Positions 5,077 through 9,705 of a stretch of DNA of 9,705 nt are shown piece by piece. The number at the start of each line of letters is the position of its first letter. Position 1 is the first letter of the stretch. The notes beneath the pieces are model-generated. The model saw only the letters and a list, made by a program, of their open reading frames with translations. It did no database searches and was not told where the DNA came from. The translations under genes were made by a program, and so were the position numbers. Source of the stretch: Rubrobacter sp. (GTDB taxonomy: Bacteria > Actinomycetota > Rubrobacteria > Rubrobacterales > Rubrobacteraceae); NCBI GenBank assembly GCA_013695335.1, contig JACDAR010000359.1, positions 1 through 9,705 on the forward strand, given 5' to 3'.

Positions 5077-6267
5077 TCAGAAGTGATCCGGCCCATAAAC
5101 CCACGGGTCTCCGACAGGGAACATCGCCCCGAGCAACTCCAGCGCCTCGGCTGAACTGGTTTCGATGAGCCCGCGCTCCGCGAGCAAACTGGCTGGCAGA
5201 TAACCAGCGTATAGCTGGGCGAGCTGGCGCACGTCGAGCGCGGCGCGGTGCCCGGACTGCGCGCCCCGCCCCACGCTTCCATCACCAACCGTATACTCGC
5301 CGGAGTTCTCGGGGATCACATCGTCAGACACTTCGAGGACGAGCGGCGCGTCTATCTCGCGGCGCAGGTGGCGGAGCGCGCCCTCCACGTCAACGAGGCG
5401 GAGCATGAACTCGGTCTCGATCTCCATCTTGACGTGGGAGCTCGCCAGAAACGGGTGGAATGGTTCTCCCGTCGGGGTGTAGTGTTTGATCTCGAATACG
5501 AGCGGGTCCAGTGCCCCCAGAAAGGACATCAGTCCTGCCCGCGCCCGCGGGGCACCAGCCACTAGTTCCTCGGCCTGCAACTCGCGTCCCGAGTCCGGTC
5601 CGTCCTTCCACCCAGACATCCGGTAGAGAAGATAGCCTTCGATCCCACCGTCCCGCTCGTACACGACGGCGTTCCGTCCCCCATAATCGCCGCGCCAGAA
5701 CCCTTCGACGCGCCAATACCCTTCGCTCCGGCGCACGCAACACTGGTGTAGCGCAGCCTGCGACTCGTGGAGCGCCATCATCGCGGGCAGATCCCCGTCC
5801 CTGAAAGCCCGCGTGTATTTCTGCTCCGTGCTCGTCGGGAGGTCCGCCGGTTTGAGGGTGTACGAGATGTCATCGCCCGCCAGCTCGTACCCGTAGACCC
5901 GGTAGAAGGCGTGGGCGAATGGCCAGAGCATGGAGAGATGCACGCCCCGTTCGCGTAGATAGCCGAGGATCTCACGCATTAACGCCCCAGCATGGCCCCG
6001 GCGACGGTACGCCGGATGGGCAGTGACTGCCGCTACGCCGCCCATCTGACGCGACTCGCCGTCCACAAATACTTCAAGCGGCAAGACTGTGGCCGTGGCC
6101 CTGGGTTCACCGTCCTCCTCGATCACGAACACGCCGTCAGGGTCGAGGCGCTTGTTCTGCTCCGGGTCGAAGTAGCTCCCAGCCCAGGCGGCGTCCGCCC
6201 CGAACGCGCTTACCAGGAGCTTCGCCAGCTCGTCCCTGTCTTCTTCACGAAATTTTCGTATCTCCAA
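5077..6267 (-). CDS. Eis-like GNAT N-acetyltransferase
   Basis: Eis-type enzymes transfer acetyl from acetyl-CoA to amines, including several positions on aminoglycosides. This 396-residue protein has the three-part Eis layout: a GNAT domain (about 1-140), a second GNAT-like region (about 145-285) and an SCP2-like C-terminal domain (about 290-396). The CoA pyrophosphate loop is RRRGHA at 88-93. Tyr122 in FYRVYGYE matches the general acid Tyr126 of M. tuberculosis Eis. The chain ends in Phe, as in Eis, where the terminal carboxylate acts as base. Length also fits (402 in Eis). An ATG at 6294 directly follows the padR stop, but AAGGAGGGG before TTG at 6267 and the N-terminus MEIRKF favour the TTG start. 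It is co-transcribed with padR. Its in vivo substrate is unknown. Confidence 0.9.
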   Translation of the reverse strand: MEIRKFREEDRDELAKLLVSAFGADAAWAGSYFDPEQNKRLDPDGVFVIEEDGEPRATATVLPLEVFVDGESRQMGGVAAVTAHPAYRRRGHAGALMREILGYLRERGVHLSMLWPFAHAFYRVYGYELAGDDISYTLKPADLPTSTEQKYTRAFRDGDLPAMMALHESQAALHQCCVRRSEGYWRVEGFWRGDYGGRNAVVYERDGGIEGYLLYRMSGWKDGPDSGRELQAEELVAGAPRARAGLMSFLGALDPLVFEIKHYTPTGEPFHPFLASSHVKMEIETEFMLRLVDVEGALRHLRREIDAPLVLEVSDDVIPENSGEYTVGDGSVGRGAQSGHRAALDVRQLAQLYAGYLPASLLAERGLIETSSAEALELLGAMFPVGDPWVYGPDHF

Positions 6268-6295
6268 ATCCCCTCCTTCGAAGCCGGAAGGCATT

Positions 6296-6856
6296 CTAAC
6301 CGCTCAGCCGCTCCTTCAGCCCGGCGGCGACCCAGCGGCACCATTCAGCGTAGTCGCGCTCGTAGCCGATGCCCCGGCGCAGTGCGGCGTAGCTGGCGAA
6401 GTCATCGAAGTCCATCTTCTCCGGGCTCCCGCCCCAGTTCTCCTCCATCCAGGCTTCGGTAGCTTTGTAATGCCGGAGTTGCTCCTCGTGCAGGCGGCCC
6501 TGCTCCTCGAAGAGCACGGCCGCGGCCCCGGGCTCCGCCAGCCACATGGAGTAAGCCTTGAGGATGAGCTCGTCCCTGGGAGCCCGCCCCACCGGAGGTT
6601 CCGTCACCCACGCCTTCAACGCTTCCCGGCCCTCGGCGGTGATGGCGAATACTTTCTTGTCCGGCTTTCCCTGCTGCTCCACCACCCGATGCGTGACGAA
6701 CCCTTCATCCTCCAGACGCGCGAGTTCGGGGTAGATCTGACTGTGCTTCGCACTCCAGAAATACCCGAGCGGACGCTCCATCCACCGCTTCAGGTCGTAC
6801 CCCGAGAGATCCTCCCTCGACAACAGACTCAATACCGCATACCCCAAAGTCCTCAC
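6296..6856 (-). CDS. PadR-family transcriptional regulator
   Basis: This 186-residue protein has the PadR two-part layout. The N-terminal winged helix (about 4-80) carries the signature YFWSAKHSQIYPELARLEDE (32-51), the wing KPDKKVFAITAEGREAL (64-80), and the C-terminal Vir_act_alpha_C dimerisation region (about 92-180) begins RAPRDELILK. Such proteins repress detoxification or efflux genes until a phenolic or drug-like ligand releases them. The start is GTG at 6856 with GGAGG four bases upstream; the overlapping ATG is followed at once by TGA and cannot be used. It leads an operon with the acetyltransferase and is divergent from the four-gene operon at 7035. Two ATGT-N8-ACAT operators in the gap indicate control of both directions. 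Confidence 0.95.
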   Translation of the reverse strand: MRTLGYAVLSLLSREDLSGYDLKRWMERPLGYFWSAKHSQIYPELARLEDEGFVTHRVVEQQGKPDKKVFAITAEGREALKAWVTEPPVGRAPRDELILKAYSMWLAEPGAAAVLFEEQGRLHEEQLRHYKATEAWMEENWGGSPEKMDFDDFASYAALRRGIGYERDYAEWCRWVAAGLKERLSG

Positions 6857-6876
6857 ATAACCTCCAGAAATTTATC

Positions 6877-6894
6877 TATGTCACTCTTGACATA
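6877..6894. promoter_or_regulatory. Candidate PadR operator 1
   Basis: TATGTCACTCTTGACATA is a perfect 7-bp inverted repeat around a 4-bp centre and contains ATGT-N8-ACAT, the dyad described for PadR binding sites. It covers the -35 box of the rightward promoter and the -10 box of padR. Binding by the adjacent PadR is inferred from position and motif. Confidence 0.75.
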
Positions 6895-6915
6895 TTAACC
6901 GATCTCGCCTAAGAT
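6887..6915 (+). promoter_or_regulatory. Promoter of the four-gene membrane/redox operon
   Basis: A consensus -35 TTGACA (6887-6892), a 17-bp spacer and -10 TAAGAT (6910-6915) make this the strongest promoter in the window. The start of transcription should be near 6922, giving a leader of about 113 bases before the GTG at 7035. Both PadR operators overlap it. Confidence 0.8.
6892..6897 (-). promoter_or_regulatory. Probable -10 box of the padR operon
   Basis: TAATAT on the minus strand lies about 36 bases before the padR GTG and overlaps PadR operator 1. No good -35 box is found at normal spacing (the hexamer there is TATAAA), so the promoter may be weak or slightly offset. Confidence 0.35.
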
Positions 6916-6918
6916 TTA

Positions 6919-6936
6919 TATGTAAATACTGACATA
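6919..6936. promoter_or_regulatory. Candidate PadR operator 2
   Basis: TATGTAAATACTGACATA repeats the ATGT-N8-ACAT pattern of operator 1 with its centre exactly 42 bp away, four helical turns, and so on the same face of DNA. It covers the predicted transcription start of the rightward operon. The spacing suits cooperative binding by two PadR dimers. Confidence 0.75.
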
Positions 6937-7034
6937 TCTTGGGGTAGAGAGATTGAGGGCCATGCGGATGGAGAGAAACGTGGGAGAACGTAGTTTCGTA
7001 ATCACGAACAGAACCGGACGAAAGGAGGCCGAAA

Positions 7035-7625
7035 GTGCGCGGTAGGTACATGATGCGCGGTGCGGGATTCGGGCACGGACGTTGGGGGCATCACGGCGGG
7101 TATGGTCATCACGGGCACAAACATCATAGTCGGGATCACTTCTTCGGGCTTGATGCGGAGCGGATGAGCCCTCGGTCGCAGGTTGCTGCGGCTTCATCGG
7201 TGCTGGTGCCTGTGGCGTTGGGTGCGATCTTCGTCGCGGCTTTCGTACCTCAGATGTTCTGGCTGATCTTCGTATTCGGGTGGATGATCTTCCCTGCCTT
7301 CGGGCTGCTGGTACGTGGAATAGCGGGCATGTCCCAGATCCCGGCATCGAAGCCAGCCCGCGCCACCGTGCAGGACGGTGAACGGGAGTTGCTGATGGCA
7401 CTACAGCGGAACGGTGAGTTGACGGCTGTGGGCGTTGCCTCGGAGACCTCGCTCTCGGTTACGGAGGCTGACCGCAGGCTGAAAGAGCTTGCGGAGGGCG
7501 GCCACCTCGACGTGAGGGTGCACGGGGGTGGGATCTTCTACGCCCTGTGGAATAGCGATACTGGAGATGACCTGACGGAATCCGATAACGGCCCCCGTCC
7601 GGAGTTGGGGGCGGGCTCCCGATGA
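7035..7625 (+). CDS. His-rich membrane protein with C-terminal winged-helix domain (unrecognised family)
   Basis: No named family is recognised. The 196-residue protein has three parts. The N-terminus is histidine-, glycine- and arginine-rich, with nine His between residues 14 and 35, and could bind metal. Two membrane helices follow at about 51-71 and 73-94. The soluble tail at 113-172 reads like a small winged helix: DGERELLMALQRNG, then LTAVGVASETSLSVTEADRR as helix-turn-helix, and RVHGGGIFYAL as the wing. Such a tail could bind DNA at the membrane or serve as a protein-interaction module. The start is GTG at 7035, with AAAGGAGG six bases upstream. Its TGA overlaps the next ATG (ATGA), showing translational coupling. 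It is the first gene of the PadR-controlled operon. The function is unknown. Confidence 0.8.
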   Translation: MRGRYMMRGAGFGHGRWGHHGGYGHHGHKHHSRDHFFGLDAERMSPRSQVAAASSVLVPVALGAIFVAAFVPQMFWLIFVFGWMIFPAFGLLVRGIAGMSQIPASKPARATVQDGERELLMALQRNGELTAVGVASETSLSVTEADRRLKELAEGGHLDVRVHGGGIFYALWNSDTGDDLTESDNGPRPELGAGSR

Positions 7626-8629
7626 CCGCCCAAACCATCAAGGCGCCGGAACCACGAGAATTACTTGGCCGCACCTGGACTTCGAGCCGACCACTCACCT
7701 TCGCCGGGGCGGCGATGCTGCTGGTGCTCGCCGTATCCCTGGCCGGATTACTGTTAGATCCGCGCGTCATAACCGGCGCGCCGGCATGGCTCAAGCCTAT
7801 GAAGTTCGCCATCTCCATCTCCATCTACTGCTTCACCCTGCTGTGGATGCTGACCTTCGTGCGTGGCCGTCCACGTCTCGTTGGGTTCATCTCCTGGGTG
7901 ACGGCGGTCGCGCTCTTCGTTGAGATGGTGCTGATCGCGGGCGCCGCCGCCTTCGGCACGAGCAGCCACTTCAACGTTAGCACGCCGCTTCACACCGCAG
8001 TCTGGGCAACGATGGCCGTCTCGATAGTGCTTGTCTGGACGATGAACCTGCTCGCGGCGGGGTTGCTCTTGTTCCAGCGGATACCAGACCCAGCTTTCGC
8101 CTGGGCCTTGAGGCTCGGTCTGGTTATCTCGCTGGTAGGTATGGGCGTCGCCTTCCTGATGACCTCGGAGACCCCGGCGCAAGGACGAGCCGCGGACAGG
8201 GCCGGGATCTCCGCCCCAATACAGGGTGCCCACAGCGTCGGCGTGGAAGATGGCGGTCCCGGATTGCCAATAACCGGCTGGAGCACTACCGGCGGCGACC
8301 TGCGCGTGCCGCACTTCGTCGGTCTGCACGGGTTGCAGGCGATACCCTTGGCTGGCGTCCTCCTCGCTTTCTTCGGCCCGGCCTGGCTGCGCACGAGGCA
8401 CAGGGTCGCGCTCGTGTGGACGGCGGGGCTGGCGTATCTCGGGCTCGTCCTGATCCTAACCTGGCAGGCGCTACGTGAGCAGCCCCTGATCTCCCCCGAC
8501 GCCCAGACGCTGGGCGCGCTGCTTGCGCTCTTCCTCGCGGCCGGGGCGGTAGCATCCATAGTGGTGCTGGTAGCCAGAAGGATGTGGCGGACACCGCCAG
8601 AGCCCGTGCTGGAAGGAGAAACTCGATGA
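7622..8629 (+). CDS. Eight-helix integral membrane protein of unknown function
   Basis: This 335-residue protein has about eight hydrophobic helices (roughly 27-45, 62-80, 88-112, 124-151, 158-181, 236-256, 262-283 and 297-318) and one long polar loop (183-232). Visible features that may matter are WLKPMKF at 56-62 before TM2, SSHFNVSTPLH at 114-124 before TM4, and GWSTTGGDLRVPHFVGLHGLQ (219-239) leading into TM6. The His pair at 231 and 236 near a membrane boundary could bind a metal or haem, but no known haem-protein motif is recognised and this is speculation. The ATG overlaps the stop of the upstream gene, and its own TGA overlaps the next ATG, so the three genes are probably translated in fixed proportion. 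I cannot assign a function. Confidence 0.85.
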   Translation: MTAQTIKAPEPRELLGRTWTSSRPLTFAGAAMLLVLAVSLAGLLLDPRVITGAPAWLKPMKFAISISIYCFTLLWMLTFVRGRPRLVGFISWVTAVALFVEMVLIAGAAAFGTSSHFNVSTPLHTAVWATMAVSIVLVWTMNLLAAGLLLFQRIPDPAFAWALRLGLVISLVGMGVAFLMTSETPAQGRAADRAGISAPIQGAHSVGVEDGGPGLPITGWSTTGGDLRVPHFVGLHGLQAIPLAGVLLAFFGPAWLRTRHRVALVWTAGLAYLGLVLILTWQALREQPLISPDAQTLGALLALFLAAGAVASIVVLVARRMWRTPPEPVLEGETR

Positions 8630-9291
8630 GCAGGCGAACCACCGGACATCTCCACAAGACGAACGCAGCAGGTGCGCGTGCTAACGGCGCTGAGGCGCTG
8701 GGTTCACTGGCGCTCGGCGCGCTGGCGGCCGGCGCGGTCGCTGGCGGGGCCGTAGCCATCGGGGCGCTGGCGATACGGCGCCTCGCCATAAAGCGAGGCA
8801 GGATCGGGAGCCTCTCCATCGGAGACCTCGAAGTTAACCGGCTGCGCGTCAGAGAGCTGGTGATAGATAAACAGCGCGAGCCGCATCCGTTCGACGCTCT
8901 GGAGGGTCATCAGTTCATCAGGCTGACCACCTTCAGGCGCTCGGGCGAGGAGGTCTCCACGCCGCTGTGGTTCGAGATCTGGGACGGTCGCCTCTACGCG
9001 ACAACGCCCACGGACTCTGGCAAGATGAAACGCATCCGCAATAACCCTCGCGTGGTGTTCTCTCCGGGCGACGCTCGCGGCAGACCTCGTGGCGAGAGCA
9101 TCGAAGGTCTGGCAAGGCAACTAAGCTACGGCGAAGCTCCTGAGGCCGCGCGTCAGGCGTACTGGAATAAGTACGGGAAACAGCTTACGGCGGCCCGCCA
9201 CTTCTTCAGGATCTTCTTCGGTGAAGACGAGATCGGGAAGCTCACGCTGGAGATAAGACCGGCCAATGATTCTGAACAGGGAGACGATTGA
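8626..9291 (+). CDS. Pentapeptide-like repeat fused to PPOX-class F420-dependent enzyme domain
   Basis: This 221-residue protein has two parts. Residues 24-80 repeat every five residues, with Leu or Val at 28, 33, 38, 43, 48, 53, 63, 68, 73 and 78 (Gly at 58) and small or beta-branched residues two positions on, for example AIGALAIRRL. This suggests a short right-handed beta-helix; its hydrophobic first half might instead associate with membrane. Residues 88-212 form a PPOX split barrel like the Rv2061-type F420 group: FDALEGHQFIRLTTFRRSG, STPLWFEIWDGRLYATT, and DSGKMKRIRNNPRVVFSPGD, where the KxxRIRxNPRV segment contacts the cofactor. The ATG at 8626 is chosen because GAAGGAG lies upstream and it overlaps the previous TGA; a longer frame from 8584 would overlap the membrane gene. 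The F420 assignment is likely; the substrate is unknown. Confidence 0.87.
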   Translation: MSRRTTGHLHKTNAAGARANGAEALGSLALGALAAGAVAGGAVAIGALAIRRLAIKRGRIGSLSIGDLEVNRLRVRELVIDKQREPHPFDALEGHQFIRLTTFRRSGEEVSTPLWFEIWDGRLYATTPTDSGKMKRIRNNPRVVFSPGDARGRPRGESIEGLARQLSYGEAPEAARQAYWNKYGKQLTAARHFFRIFFGEDEIGKLTLEIRPANDSEQGDD

Positions 9292-9292
9292 G

Positions 9293-9705
9293 TTGGCAAA
9301 GGTAGAAAAAGGCCGCTTCACGGCGAAGATGGATGAGCCTTTCGTCGTCTTCATAATAGGGATGAGGATCAACAACATCTTCGCCGTCAGGAAATGGCTC
9401 CCGACGGTGCGCGCGATGGGCCCAATGCTGAAGGAACTCTACCAGCATCCCGAGAAGGGCTTTCTCGGGGCTGAGTTCTTCCTGTACTGGAGCGGTCCAG
9501 CCATCGTGCAATACTGGCGCTCCTTCGAAGATCTCGAAAAGTTTGCCAGGAATCTCGATGATCCACACATGCCAGCCTGGCAGCGTTTCAACCGCAGCGT
9601 CGGCAAAGATGGTTCCGTCGGCATCTTCCACGAGACGTACATAGTGGAGCGGGCGAACTACGAGGCGATCTACTCGAACATGCCCTCCTTCGGCCTCGCC
9701 AAAGC
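9293..9705 (+). CDS. DUF4188 / monooxygenase-like family protein, first 137 residues (cut by window edge)
   Basis: The visible part matches the DUF4188 family, ferredoxin-like proteins of about 150-165 residues often labelled monooxygenase or phenylacetaldoxime dehydratase-like. Landmarks are MDEPFVVFIIGMRINN (13-28), KELYQHPEKGFLGAEFF (47-63), VQYWRSFEDLEKFAR (73-87), HMPAWQRFNR (92-101), HETYIVE (112-118) and YSNMPSFGLAK near the edge. Only the last 20 or so residues should be missing. The start is probably TTG at 9293, two bases after the stop of the PPOX gene, with AGGGAG nine bases upstream; ATG at 9329 is possible but would remove conserved residues. It is the fourth gene of the PadR-controlled operon. 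The family's catalytic role is poorly established. Confidence 0.85.
   Translation, partial: MAKVEKGRFTAKMDEPFVVFIIGMRINNIFAVRKWLPTVRAMGPMLKELYQHPEKGFLGAEFFLYWSGPAIVQYWRSFEDLEKFARNLDDPHMPAWQRFNRSVGKDGSVGIFHETYIVERANYEAIYSNMPSFGLAK

Noticed and set aside
8584..8625. Longer start for the pentapeptide/PPOX gene
   Set aside because: It would overlap the upstream gene by 46 bases; the ATG at 8626 has GAAGGAG upstream and an ATGA overlap like the preceding junction.
7754..8655. Two long minus-strand open frames opposite the eight-helix protein
   Set aside because: Typical high-GC antisense shadows; their sequences are low-complexity and lack recognisable domains, while the plus strand has regular membrane helices and coupled start/stop codons.

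Overview
The window looks like chromosomal DNA from a high-GC actinobacterium. F420-type oxidoreductases, an Eis-like acetyltransferase and the general protein style suggest a Rubrobacter-like lineage. That assignment is inference from gene content; there is no rRNA or other marker here to prove it. No tRNA, rRNA, CRISPR array, insertion sequence or phage gene is visible. Almost all of the window is coding, and no gene-free stretch exceeds 300 bases.

Left part (1-3030). The 5' part of an APC-family amino-acid permease lies on the minus strand and runs off the window edge. Divergent from it is a PPOX-fold (pyridoxamine 5'-phosphate oxidase-like) protein. Its stop codon directly abuts the stop of a convergent LLM-class F420-dependent oxidoreductase of the G6PDH-like group. 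Divergent from the LLM gene is the first third of a RidA gene, which breaks off and is most likely a pseudogene.

Middle (3005-4923). A marR-type repressor gene faces a two-gene operon encoding a VOC protein and an AlkA-type DNA glycosylase. The 75-bp gap between them holds overlapping divergent promoters and two tandem 16-bp palindromes, a compact autoregulated switch. A perfect 14-bp terminator hairpin follows alkA.

Right part (5077-9705). A padR-type regulator and an Eis-like N-acetyltransferase form a minus-strand operon. Divergent from it is a tightly packed four-gene operon: a His-rich two-helix membrane protein with a C-terminal winged helix, an unrecognised eight-helix membrane protein, a pentapeptide-like-repeat/PPOX fusion, and a DUF4188 monooxygenase-like protein cut by the window edge. 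The shared promoter region has a near-consensus sigma-A promoter and two copies of the PadR-type operator ATGT-N8-ACAT, exactly 42 bp apart.

The overall picture is a stress and detoxification neighbourhood: small ligand-responsive repressors (MarR, PadR) controlling acetylation, DNA base repair, small-molecule binding and flavin/F420 redox enzymes. The PadR-controlled membrane/redox operon is the best candidate for an undescribed system. Start-codon use is notable: the most likely starts include four TTG and three GTG (one of them the RidA remnant), several fixed by strong Shine-Dalgarno sequences.
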